A stretch of DNA of 64,000 nt, from NCBI GenBank assembly GCA_051294375.1, contig CM119269.1, forward strand, positions 12,928,790 through 12,992,789. The letters are read 5' to 3'. The stretch comes from Paraspadella gotoi. Lineage: Eukaryota > Chaetognatha. Each line of letters opens with the position of its first letter. Positions within the stretch are counted from its first letter, which is position 1. The notes beneath the pieces were generated by a model. It worked only from the letters and a program-made list of their open reading frames with translations, had not been told where the DNA came from and did no database searches. Shown here piece after piece: positions 44,615 to 55,672 of this stretch. The position numbers were made by a program, and so were the translations under genes.

Positions 44615-47600
44615 GCGTACAAGAAGAGGAAGAGCCGAGAGAACAATCTCGCAAGTCTTCGGTTCGGGTTCAGGACCAAGAGCCCGAATCTGGGTAGAAC
44701 TTTTAAACTAAAGTGTAACTATAAATAAGAAGAAATTGAACTAGTAATAAACAGAAACGAGTTTCCTTTTTACCGAACCTGTGCTTCTATAGGCGGTGCT
44801 CTTGTCTTGCAGATTATGACATAGAATAACTGGCTATTAGGAGTTGGACGATTAAGGAGAAACATGAAATAACAAATTAATAAACCAATAAATTCCCGAG
44901 TCTCCTAAGAATGTAGTATATCAAGTCAATATTCAATACGATTCCGCAAGCTCGATGATTATTGGTCAAAACCGGTTCAATATCGGCCAATCGCGATTCA
45001 TTCCGGCACTTGATAGAGCCTCTCGATAAAATTATCTTATCATTGTTTATCTAATAATCATAATTATTAATCACGCTCATAATACAATCCGTCTATGTTG
45101 TTAATTATTATTTATTTTCTCTTCAGTGACGAATCTCCGTGTGAAGAAGAATCAGGATCTGAACTGGAAGAGACAGCAGCCCCGAGCAAAAAGTCTGCGG
45201 CGTCGGCTGCGGGCTCTGTCGCCGCGTCGGCTTCAGTGGCGGCGCCTCCCGGGCCGGCGGCGTCGAAGAAATCCGCCTTGGCTGCCTCCGTGAAACCGCC
45301 GGCTCACGTTGACAGGGGTCGTCCAGGAGCTTCTCGGTATCGATCCCGACTCTGTCTCTGTTTGTCGCTTTACTTTTTTAGAAGTTAAAAGGAATATTTC
45401 TTCGTGAAGGCCAGGCGGATCATCGAGACCAACTTACAAGTCTGTTAGGAGCAAAGCACGAAGCACATGTCAGTTGTTACTTTTTCCTGTTTGGCATTTG
45501 TTTTGTGAAATGACAAATTAGATTTGTAAGATTTGGTGATTATGTTCGATGCCTTTTTCTGTGATCAATTATGGTCACTAGTCAGAATGTCAGTCAGTTT
45601 TTTTCTCTTTCTATACTACTTAAAGTAATTATAATTCGCCAGAAATATCCTTAAAAATGTCATTGTTACGAAGATGGAAACAATTCCTCTCTTCAGATAC
45701 GACCCCTGGAATGATGTTCGACAGCGGGTCAAGCTCCTCTTTTGAATTTTCTGATTACGAAAGGTGAATTTAAATCGAAAAATCTTAAAAATTCGCTTAA
45801 CATTTGATGAAATGTCTGATTGAAACACGATAAAAAGCAATTAGAAATTTTTAAAATAGTGTCTGCTTCCGTATCATTTTCAAAGGTGTCTCTGTCAGGC
45901 AAATGTTTCTTCGGTATTTTAAATATGCATAAATAATTTTATAGAAACTATACCTGTTATTATTGTTTGACAGAGGTCCGAAGGCGGCTCGACCTCCCAC
46001 CAAGCCTCCGATCGATCGCGGCGAAGGTAATCGGAACCGAGACTGAATCGATTGCACTCCTTGATTTTATTCATTTATTTATTTTGGAGGGATCTTTTTG
46101 TCAATTTGCTCAGGCCCCGCTTTCGACAAAGCCTCTCGGGCGCCCACCGTCGCTAGCAAAATAACGAAAAAGAGTACATTCTGTGAGTTAACTTTAACTA
46201 ACGAAGATTACATTCTGTGAGTTAACTTTAACTAACTTTAACTAACGAAGATTACACTCTGTGAGTTAACTTTTGAGATTTAAAATTGTCGTATTCTCCC
46301 GGACTGCTTTTTCAGTACAAGATAATATTACAGCATTGGTAACCGACTTTTTAAAAAAAAATTACATATTTTAGAGGTCAGCCCTTTTTCTTTTCCACCA
46401 CTTGGCAATACTTTTTTCCCAGCAACTGCGCCTGGAATGGTCTTCGACGATTTTGGGTCGGGTTCCCTTTCTAGGACGAGTTCCGAGCTCCGTCGGATGC
46501 AAATGGAAGAGCTGAGGCGGTAATTTCTCAGTTTATCGGTTGAAAAACAAAGCAATCGATTATCAGATGTTGTCCACCGCAGAGCTGGAGTGCGGGACAG
46601 CGATCCCAGGATGCAGGCGCTGCTGAAGGGCGCCAAGGCGTCAAAGGCCGACGACCTCAAGAGACAAATGGAGGAACTAAGAAGGTCGGCGGTCGATTTT
46701 CGGGCTGAAATTGTGCAGTAGCAAAACCGGATAAACGTTATTTTCTTTGCGCCACTTAATAGGCAGGGAGTTCGTGATAGCGATCCAAGAATGCAAGCGT
46801 TAAAAAAGTCCTTGGCTGAAGCAGGGGACAAAGATGAAATTAAAAGACAAATGGAAGAATTAAGGAGGTCAGTTTTTAGTATGTTTTAACATATATTTTC
46901 GAGTGAACATATTTATCCGTTCTTTGCACGACTTAATAGGCAGGGGGTTCGTGATAGCGATCCAAGAATGCAAGCTTTAAAGAAATCGCTTGCTGAAGCC
47001 GGGGACAAAGATGAGATTCAACGACAAATGGATGAATTGAGGAGGTTGTTCTTTTAATTTAGATTATATTTATTTTATTATAAAATTGGTACAACCAATA
47101 TAAAAATTATCCATTCATTTAATAAATATGTTATGCTTATGTGCTATATATATATGCTATGCTTATTTATTTCGCATATATGTATTGTCTTATAGTTTTG
47201 AAATTTTATTTAATTTTTTTTAATGTTATCTCATTTTATTGTATATTTTTATATTTTGTTAATCAAACATAAAGAGCATAATAGCGTTTCGCTTCTAATA
47301 ATAGGCAGGGAGTTCGGGATAGCGACCCACGAATGCAAGCATTAAAGAAGTCGCTTGCCGAAGCTGGAGATAAGGATGAACTTAAAAGACAAATGGAAGA
47401 ATTAAGGAGGTTGCAAGTTTTCATTTTCTACCAATTTTAAATTTCTTTTATTAACTGTTATTTTTTTTAAATATTTCCGTATTTTTTTCATTTTTTTTTA
47501 AAAACAAAATGAGTATAAAAGTTGTTGGCATATCCTACTAGGCAGGGAGTGCGTGACAGCGATCCACGAATGCAAGCATTAAAAAAATCGCTTGCAGAAG

Positions 47601-49842
47601 CCGGAGACAAGGATGAAATTCAAAAACAGATGGAGGAATTGAGAAGGTCAATATTTTTTTAATAATTTCTTAAGTCAAATAATTTTGGAATAATATATTT
47701 TTGCTTTTCATAATAGACAGGGTGTTCGTGACAGCGACCCAAGAATGCAAGCTTTAAAGAAATCGCTTGCAGAGGCAGATCAAAAAGATGATATCAAAAG
47801 AGAAATGGAAGAATTAAGAAAGTAAATGATATAGATTATCTTTTTTTTAATTATTTTCCCATTAAGATTTTACATTATTGTTGTGTTTTTTCTCCTCATA
47901 CTAGGCAAGGGGTGCGAGACAGTGACCCAAGAATGCAAGCTTTGAAAAAGTCCCTTGCAGAGGCTGGAGACAAAGATGAAATTCAAAGACAGATGGAAGA
48001 ATTACGAAAGTATATATTATAGCTATTTATACATTTAATATGTTACCAGTTTTTTTTTATCAGGGCTGGAGTTCGTGACAGCGACCCCAGAATGCAAGCA
48101 TTAAAAAAGTCGCTTGCTGAGGCAGATGAAAAAGATGACATCAAACGTCAAATGGAAGAATTAAAAAAGTGAATGTTAAAATTATTTTTAAACTTTTACC
48201 TCAAGGACTTTTATTTATTGTTGTTTTTACTTCGCACATTAGGCAGGGAGTTCGTGACAGTGATCCGAGAATGCAAGCATTGAGAAAGTCCTTAGCAGAG
48301 GCTGGAGACAAAGACGAAATTCAAAGACAGATGGAAGAATTAAAAAAGTAATTTACTAAATACTATATTTTTAATTTTTGGGATTATTCTCATTCAAAAT
48401 TTTTTCTTTTTTTTTTTAGGGCGGGAGTTCGCGATAGCGATCCAAGAATGCAGGCATTAAGAAAGTCGCTTGCGGAAGCAGAACAAAAAGATGAAATCCA
48501 AAGGCAAATGGAAGAATTGAGAAAGTATGTTATTTTACAATTAAGTAACTGAAAAGCCATATTATTACCTTTTTCATCTGAGTGTCTAGAGTCACTTAAA
48601 ACATTCTTGATCTATTAAAAGTTATCTCAGAAAAGTGCAGAGTTCAAGAAGTACAAGGTTCTCTCCCTTTTACCTACATTAGCTCTACTTTTCACCCAAT
48701 TGCAGATCTGGGGTACGCGATAGCGATCCCAGGATGCAGGCGCTAAGAAAGTCATTGGCGGAGACGGAAGGAGGTAAGGTCAGCGCCGCCGATCAGGCCG
48801 CGCGGGACGACGTCGCGAGACAGATGGAGGAACTGAGAAAGTAAGTATCGCTTAGAGAGATTGATAATGATCGCTTCGTCTCAACCGCTCATTGGTTGGT
48901 TTCTTTAAACCAATCAGAATGGGCGTCCGCGATAGCGATCCACGAATGCAGCAATTGCTGAAAGAGGACGAGCGATTGGCTGATAAGATGTTGGAAGAAG
49001 CGAAAAAGTAAGTCGTTGTTGACGTTGAATAATGAATATCTCTTTTTTCAACTTGAAATCGGTACAGTTTCCAGTTTTTTAAGTGATTGTGTTAAACGAA
49101 TTAAAACTAGTTTGAGCAAACAATGCCGGATCTGCCCACGATCATTAGCGGTGCAGCTGATCACACAAGGTCTTAATAATTTATTAATTAATATATTAAA
49201 TAATTAATTAATAAATTAAATAATTAATTAATTAATATTAATTTTTTTATTCTCGTCAAAATCTTTTTCCACTTTGCCTCGACCACAAAACAACAATATC
49301 GATTACAAAATTATAAATTATAAAAATAATAAATTAATTAATTACAAAATAATTAATTAATGACTAATTTATTAATAATCTACGGACGGACGGACAACAT
49401 TTTATTTTGCATAATTTATCATAATTCGATATTCTAAGATGATGTAAGTAACTTACCAACAAGATTTTGGGGTGGGACCGACGGACCGACAAAGTGGATT
49501 ATAGAGCCGGAATCTGCTGTAAGCAGATCCGGCTAAAATTATACCTGAGATTCTAACAACGATGCCTCTAAAGCAATAAAATCTTACGTGAATGTGAAAA
49601 TTTCGTTGAAAGTTGAAATACATATTCATGAATGAATTAAATTAAGTAGTAAACTCATGAAAGGATCATCAAAAATTTTATATTCTGCTTTTAGCTTAGT
49701 ATCTCCGAACCTGATGTCAGGTCATGTCATGTCATGTCATCTTCAGATCGGGACTCCGCGACGAAGATCAAGCAATGAAAGATCTTCGAGTCGCCGTCGG
49801 GGAGAAAGACGAACGTCAGGCCAAGCTTGACAAGGAGTTGGA

Positions 49843-49914
<72 letters not shown>

Positions 49915-51584
49915 AGAGAGAGGAGGAGAGAGAGAGAGAGAGAAAAGAGAGAGAGAGAGAGAGAAGAGAGAGAGAGAAACCATTGATGACAAAATGGATC
50001 AAATTAGCCTTTCTGTCTTTTTCTTTCTTCTCTTATTTCTCTCCTCTCTTTTTTTTTCTCGCCACCAGGAGGCGCGCGCCCGCGGGGACGAGGCGGCCGT
50101 CAAGCGTCTCCTCGAGGAGAGCGGCCGCGGCGATGAGGCGATGACGCGACGAACCTCCGACATCAAACGCAGCGTCGCCGGCGCAGCAGACACGGCAGCG
50201 CTGGTTACCAAAACCTCGGCGCAGCTGGAAAAGGAATTGAAAGTACGATGAAGCCATTGATTTAATTTTAAATCATTTATTTTATTTGTTTATTTATTTA
50301 TTAATTTATTTATATTTCGAATGCGACACCTTTTCTGGCGTTTAAGCTTACCACTTCCCTCTTTCAACTTTCCGCTTCCTCGTATCTCGCTTCCCATTTT
50401 TCAATCCCCTCACTTCCCCCTTACCCAATCCCCCAAATCCGTTTCCTCTTCCCCCGAATCCCCTCACTTCCCCTAACCAATCCCCCAAATCCGTCCCCCT
50501 TCCCCCGAATCCCCTCACTTCTCCCCTTACCCAATCCCCCAAATCCATCCCCCCTTCCCCCGAATCCCTTCACTTTCCCCTTTACCCAATCCCCCAAATC
50601 CGTCCCCCCTTCCCCTGAATCCCCTCACTTCCCCCCTTACCCAATTCCGCCCCCTTCCCCTGAATCCCCTCACTTCCCCCTTCCCAATCCCAAAATCGTC
50701 CCCCTTCCCCAATCCCCCACTTCTCCCCTACGAATCCCCCAAATCCATCCCCCCTCCCCCGAATCCCCTCACTTCCCCCTTACCCAATTCCCCAAATCCG
50801 TCCCCCCTTCCCTCGAATCCCCTCACTTCCCCCCTTACCCAATCGCCCAAATCCATCCCCCCTTCTCCCGAATCCCCACTTCCCCCCTTACCCAATTCCC
50901 CAAATCCGTCCCCCCCGAATCCCCTCACTTCCCCCTAACCCAATCCCCCAAATCCATCCCCCCTTCCCCCGAATCCCCTCACTTCCCCCTTTACCCAATC
51001 CCTCAAATCCGTCTCCCGTTCCCCCGAATCCCCTCAATTCCCCTTACCCAATCCCCCTTCCCCGAATCCCTCTCACTTCCCCGCTTCCCTTCCAGAGACC
51101 TCGGTCTCTCCGACGCGGAGATTCAACGTCGTCTCGAGGAGAATCGAGAAAGAAGATCACAAGCGGAGGCGGACATGAGGGCGGCGAAGAAGGCGGGATC
51201 GATTCAGGTCCAACGTTTTACTCTAATCTTTAACAACGACTGATTGTAATGAAATTATAATTTCACTAAACCGTTTCTTTTAATCTCAAACACAACGAAA
51301 CGAAAGAAAAATGAACAATGTCTACTATTAACCTCTATATTTCCAGCCAGAACCCCAGAGTGTGTCAAAATATTTTTGAAAATATATTAGCTCAAGATGA
51401 GTGTAAATTGAGATATTAAAACTAGATTATGAACGAAAATCTAGAAAGTGCGAATAAAAAAAATGACTGACCGACCATGGTTTTTCAGATGGAAGACGCG
51501 TTGGCCAAGGGCGCGGCGGCGGGGATGGACGACTCGAAGGCCAGCGGCGGAGGTCTCCAAGGATTTGGCCAGGATGGGAGAAGG

Positions 51585-51642
<58 letters not shown>

Positions 51643-52292
51643 AATGTGACACGTAAAGAAGCGAACTATATTTTTCCTACTCAGATTTTGAAAAAGTACG
51701 GAGACGTCTCCAAGGATCAGATCGAGTTGATTCAAACTCTCTACTTCTCTCGAACCAAAACCGTCAAGCATTTGTTGGACGATCTCAAGAAGAAGGGAAA
51801 GAGTTCTGACGAAATCCTCGGTAAATATGGAGAAGACGATTGCTGAAGATATTAGAACAAGATCGGTTCATCCAATGTGTTGCAGGGAAAGTGACTTTAT
51901 TTCTCGTGACATGACATGACTACAATAACTTTCTTAACCTGTGTGTATTTATGACACGCACTGCATTGGAATTTTGTCTTTTATTCTTTATAGTTTTAGA
52001 ATTTCCTGAAGGCGGCGCGAGCAGTCCTTTAGATTTTTTTCATATGTGCATTTTTAACGTAATTGGGACAGACCGACAGACCGACCGAAAAGTGACTTAT
52101 TAGAGTTGCTCCGCGAATACTCGCGGCGCAACTAAGAAGAAATATTCCACGCGGTCATTGAGAGAGTGAGAGAGAGTTTTCAACAAAAGACAGTTGAAGG
52201 TAACGTCAGGTGAAATTGAGTGAGAGAGAAAAAAGAAATGAAACATTCATAACAGGCTCGAGTCTTCAGCCTTCTAACTCTCGGTTTGTGTT

Positions 52293-52371
<79 letters not shown>

Positions 52372-52502
52372 GGCCCAGCCGAAGACGTTTATCAGGCTCA
52401 ACAAGAGAGAGACACAAATCTCAAGATGGCCGTCCGAACCGTCAATCGTGGAGACGATCAGATCTTCGAGGTGGTCGACTCCTACAAGTCGGTTGGTGAG
52501 AA

Positions 52503-52585
<83 letters not shown>

Positions 52586-53255
52586 TGCCGACGTTAATCA
52601 CGACCAAAAAAGGTTTGACGAATTCCGACGGAGAGCTGGCGACGGCCGAGAGCGGCCAGCTGCCGACGGCAAAGAACAAGGGAGAGGAAAAGTTGAAGAA
52701 TATCATGAAGAAGACGACGACGTCGGCGGCGACGAGCTATTGGAAGGGCGCCGACAAGGGCGGACTCAAGGACGAGAAGTATCTGGATAGAATCGTCGCG
52801 GATCTGCCCTACAAGGACGCCGAGGCGAAAAAGGGTGGGAAGATTTGCTTTTTAAAACGCACGTAGAATCGATGGAATAGTGAAATTAAACTTAAAATTT
52901 TATTTAAATTTAAATTTAGACAATACAATTTTGTTTAAATTAAATTAGGCTTAAGTTTGATCAAATTTAAACAAGACGAAATGAGATGATTTTTTGTTAA
53001 GTTAAATTAGGTTAAGTTGATCAAATTTAAACAAGACTGAACGAGATGATTTTTGATAAATTAAATTAAGTTAAATAAAATTTACACCCAATGAAATAAG
53101 ATGCTTTTTGTTTAATTAAATCAATGATTAATTTAATTTAAGTCTTAATGATATGATTTCTATTTTTTGCAGACGTGAAGGAGGCGACGAACATGGACAA
53201 CATCACGTGTCTCTCGAAGCGATCAAAGAATTCAGGAGTCGCGGTCTCGAGGTGA
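38328..53255 (+). CDS. Multi-exon repetitive helical protein, unknown family
   Basis: Not recognised. Phase-consistent exons: 38328-38353 (start MENEGQSQ), 38447-38615, 38684-38804, 40798-40950, 41118-41230, 41345-41435, 41558-41626, 41710-41851, 41973-42148, 42255-42335, 43590-43661, 43731-43766, 43848-43904, 43978-44041, 44133-44186, 44350-44430, 44616-44693, 45127-about 45335, 45697-45763, 45974-46026, 46114-46182, 46423-46519, the 13-exon array 46583-49843, then 50069-50242, 51096-51207, 51489-51553, 52373-52495, 52583-52834 and 53173-53255 (TGA). The N-terminal 400 residues are helical (LGAIFARMSVSVAAAERM, ARIDAAEAEF). Acidic and basic disordered segments follow, then thirteen ~35-residue repeats and further charged helices. 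No signal peptide, membrane segment or catalytic motif is seen. Weak points: the join after 45335, the phase at 51096, and two GC-AG introns (42149, 44187). An alternative last exon 51685-51846 ends KYGEDDC. A structural or scaffold role is only inference. Confidence 0.65.
38810..40411. mobile_element. hAT-like non-autonomous element at a splice donor
   Basis: 1602 bp with 8-bp target-site duplications ACGGTGAG (38802-38809 and 40412-40419). The terminal inverted repeats are TAGAGCGTTGAAAAATAAC on the left and TAGGGCGTTGAAAAATAAC on the right (reverse complement). They extend near-identically through AACAAATCAAGTGAGGTACA for at least 100 bp, with weaker pairing for about 500 bp. An 8-bp duplication and TA(G/A)(A/G)GCGT tips fit hAT. 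There is no transposase. It lies in intron 3 of the repetitive-protein gene. Confidence 0.9.
39303..39906. mobile_element. Element nested inside the hAT-like element
   Basis: About 604 bp flanked by an exact 14-bp duplication AAGCCAAAAATTGA (39289-39302 and 39907-39920). Near the left edge AACTAAAGACAAAGTCTTGA, continuing through CAGCAACGATTTTATTTT, is repeated inverted near the right (39829-39879). Past that there is a 36-bp right tail ending in TTTAATCACA. Inside are AAGTTTCGGCTTTCATTC followed by AAGCCTTCATCAG, and two GA tracts. The long duplication suggests target-primed (retroposon or Penelope-like) rather than hAT integration. No coding sequence. Confidence 0.75.
42383..43551. mobile_element. 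Inverted-repeat element in intron 10 of the repetitive-protein gene
   Basis: About 1.17 kb between 8-bp direct repeats CAATTCAT (42375-42382 and 43552-43559). Arms of about 105 bp (42395-42500 and 43445-43551) are inverted and nearly identical, with ACACGGTTCTTTTTATAGGA at the outer edge and CTGTCTGGACAAGAGCTTAG inside. The left end has about 12 bp more than the right. The interior is AT-rich and non-coding. Fits a foldback or hAT-type MITE. Confidence 0.8.
44233..44272. repeat. (GA)n microsatellite in intron 15
   Basis: Short GA run ending in GCGAGAGCGCGCGC. Confidence 0.9.
44511..44613. repeat. (CT)n microsatellite forming the polypyrimidine tract of an acceptor
   Basis: Interrupted then pure CT, ending TCTCTCCAG|C at 44615, the acceptor of the exon 44616-44693. 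Confidence 0.9.
46176..46266 (+). repeat. Tandem copies of a splice-donor segment
   Basis: ACATTCTGTGAGTTAACTTT, with about 14-24 further bases per unit, occurs at 46176, 46210 and 46254 (the last reads ACACTCT). Each unit contains the donor T|GTGAGT used by the exon ending at 46182, so two decoy donors lie directly downstream (46217 and 46261). Confidence 0.85.
46583..49843 (+). repeat. Array of 13 tandem 35-residue-repeat exons
   Basis: Exons: 46583-46684 (102 nt); nine of 105 nt at 46763-46867, 46940-47044, 47305-47409, 47542-47646, 47717-47821, 47905-48009, 48064-48168, 48243-48347 and 48420-48524; then 48706-48840 (135 nt), 48918-49007 (90 nt) and 49747-49843 (97 nt). Every internal junction splits a codon after its second base (AG|G, AG|A, AA|G or AA|A, Arg or Lys). 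The repeat is (Q/A)GVRDSDPRMQAL(K/R)KS, then LAEA with GDKDEI, DQKDDI, DEKDDI or EQKDEI, then (Q/K)RQMEEL(R/K)(R/K). The 135-nt exon has a 10-residue insertion and the last two exons diverge. Proline follows DSD as a helix N-cap, so each unit is probably a helical hairpin; 35 residues also equals five heptads. Introns between exons 47305 and 48420 are 54-132 bp and not obviously similar to one another. Confidence 0.92.
49848..49978. repeat. (GA)n microsatellite beginning at a splice donor
   Basis: The exon ending GAA at 49843 is followed directly by GTGAGAGAGAGA. The repeat supplies most of the donor. The intron 49844-50068 is 225 nt, a multiple of three, and open in frame. Confidence 0.9.
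50350..51088. repeat. C-rich intronic minisatellite
   Basis: About 14 degenerate units of roughly 50 bp built from CCCCGAATCCCCTCACTTCC, then CCCTTACCCAATCCCC and AAATCCGTCCCCCC. It fills most of the intron between 50242 and 51096 and runs up to the acceptor. Open frames on its minus strand are repeat artefacts. Confidence 0.9.
51590..51645. repeat. (GA)n microsatellite
   Basis: GA run between the exon at 51489 and the alternative last exon at 51685. Confidence 0.9.
51865..52140 (+). repeat. Dispersed repeat, copy 2
   Basis: Same family and orientation as 2907-3290, somewhat shorter, also ending in the GACAGACCGAC and CTCGCGGCGC blocks. Confidence 0.75.
52298..52370. repeat. (CT)n polypyrimidine tract of an acceptor
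   Basis: Pure CT immediately before GCAG|GC at 52372, the acceptor of exon 52373-52495. Confidence 0.9.
52496..52582. repeat. 87-bp intron made almost entirely of (GA)n
   Basis: Begins GTGAGAATCC, then GA to the end, with the acceptor AG formed by the repeat itself. It joins GTT G|GA ATG in frame. Its length is divisible by three and it has no stop, so retention would insert a run of Arg/Glu. Confidence 0.7.
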
Positions 53256-53559
53256 CGATAAAATTGGTCGCCCCGGTTTTTCTTTTCTTGTCACTTTACG
53301 TATAGAAATGAATGAAGAAAAACGAGACAGAACTCCGCGGTTGATCTTCCTGAAATACTCCCAGACTGTTAGTTATAAATCTGTACATCTTAGTGAGTTA
53401 TTAATGTTTAATAAAAATTTAACTAAATTTATCAGGATAAATTTAGGTACGAAACGAACTTAATTATTGATGAATAATTGTTGATAATTGTTGATAATTA
53501 TTGATGAATAACAAATATCTTGCTCTTCAAGGCAGTTTGTAGGAACGTGTCCCAATTTT

Positions 53560-53644
<85 letters not shown>

Positions 53645-55672
53645 TCTTCTCTCTCCCACAAGGACGAGAGCCTCATCCTCGACGCAGAGATGAAGCTCAT
53701 CCTCCTCGTCGCCTACAAACATAAGAAGTTGCCCTACAACAAGCGAGAGCTCGAGGGTCCACTTCAGGCGCCTGCACAAGAACGCCCTCATCGGGTTCAC
53801 GGCGCCCCGGGGACGCCACCGCCGACGCCAAGTCCGCCTCGGAGAGCGCCAAAGCTGCCAAGGCGGCCGGCGACGAAGGACATTCAGGCGAAGATCGGAA
53901 CGCGGCGTCGCTTTCAATGGACGAACCTGGAAAAGGTTGAAAGGGGCGTGGCGGATGATTAGTAGAGTTATCCGAATTTGTAAAGCTATTGCGTTTTAAA
54001 TTATTCCGGAGAAATTACACAATGTCGAAGAATAGTTAAAATTATTTCGTTAATTATTTAACGAGCAAACCTTACCGACCCTCTAACGGGTCGATTGGCG
54101 AAAAAGCAAATTAGCATTGTTTTCATTTACATTAGTTTTCTTTTGGATTATGATAATTAAAATTGATAATTATAGAAGTTTAAAAATAACAATAAAAAGT
54201 AATGAAACTTAAATGCTTTGAGGATATTTTCGGCCGTGCGCTCGTTCATTAATACTCGTTTCCTCTTTTAACTAGTCGTGTTAATATATTTATAATAATA
54301 TGAGTAATCGTTATTCCATTTCACGCCTTTATTCAGGGAATCCTCCAGGTCATCGAATCGTTCCACATGGAAGGCCTCAGCGCCGGCTCTGACGGAGACC
54401 TCTACAAAGCAGAGAAGGAGCTCCTGCCCAAAAAAAGACCATCAAAACAGATCTAAAAAACTGAGGAAGAACCTCAGAATCGTCTCCTTCACGGACTCAG
54501 CGTGAAGTTCATTCTCTTTGTTGATCCCGGGTTCCATTCGTTTGAATGGTGGTCATCGCTGGCGTAGATGGCGCTGCCAGAATTGGATCAGAGCTACCCG
54601 GAATCAACGAGGAGATGAAGGAGAAGGAGAGGTTGAAGGCCGATGCAGCAAGGAGCTTTCAGCGGGGAATTAAAGAAAAAAACTTGGACGTCCTGCAGGT
54701 CACTGCTGCTTGCGGCTCCTGCAAGATATTGTCACGGCATGTAGAGTTTGCCCGTGTCGATTGCCAGTTTGCAACACTTTGAGCAAAGAAACTCGGTCTC
54801 GAAGAGAGGACGGATCCAATCGCAACGCCAATAAAATGAATTTTCGAGCTGCTGAACGGAGGACGCCAAGGGCAAGGTATATGTTGTTGTTGTTGTTGAT
54901 TCAATCCGATCCATCCAATACTCTACTATTCAAATACATACATCCAATTTCTAGGGGGCGGGGACCATGGATTTGTCGCGTTTCAGCAAATGAAGCATCG
55001 AAGTTTGGAGCAATTGTTGAATCGTTAAGAAAAATGGTTTGGGAGACGATCACCCCGCAGTGAAGGTTCGTCTATTTTCGATTGACTTTGTTTTTGGAGA
55101 ACTATTGTTTTTGTTTATTACTTGCGACAGGCGGCAGAGAAAGCTTTTGGTAAGATCAACGGTCGCGCCAAAGAAGAAGCAAAAAGGAACTGGAAAGAGC
55201 TATTGCATCGGTGGGTATGTGAAAGAAGAAAGAAAAGAAAAAAAGATAAAGAAAGAAGAAAGAAGAAAGAAAGAAAGAAGAAAGAAAAGAAAAAGAGAAA
55301 GAAAATAAAGTAAAATATTAAAAGAAAGTTATCCCCCCCACCGCTTGCAAGGATTCGACTCGCAATCAAAAAAGGCGATGGACAAGCTTTGAAGACGACG
55401 GGCGGCTTGGACGACAACGAGACCAACATTTGCTCGACGGGATGAAAGACGTTGGAGAAGAATGTCAAAGAGGAGAGCAAAGATCTCTGAGCGAGCGGCA
55501 TCGAAAGGCTGGAGCATGTCAGTCTTTCCCGTAATGCACTTAAGCCTTAATTTCATCGATCCTTACTTGGAAAAAAATTGAATCGTTTCTTCTTTTGTGT
55601 GTTATGGTTTTACTTCGTTATTATCTCTCATTTATATTTCATTCAAAAGAAAAAACCAACAGTCAGGTGCTA
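53256..55672 (+). other. Orphan charged-helix exons and fragments
   Basis: Several splice-flanked open pieces look like the helical-hairpin exons upstream but cannot be joined in one frame. 53664-53756 (LILDAEMKLILLVAYKHKK) follows a (CT)n acceptor. 54337-about 54441 has GILQVIESFHMEGLSAGS. 54556-54698 has EEMKEKERLKADAARSFQRG and ends at CAG|GTCACT. 55131-55202 has AAEKAFGKINGRAKEEAKR. Stops and frame changes between them suggest missing exons, sequencing indels or decay. (CT)n at 53562-53641; A/G-rich DNA at 55220-55320. Confidence 0.4.

Noticed and set aside
46583-49007. CRISPR-like interpretation of the regular repeats
   Set aside because: The repeats are 105-nt coding exons with splice sites, conserved as protein rather than as identical short DNA, in an animal genome.
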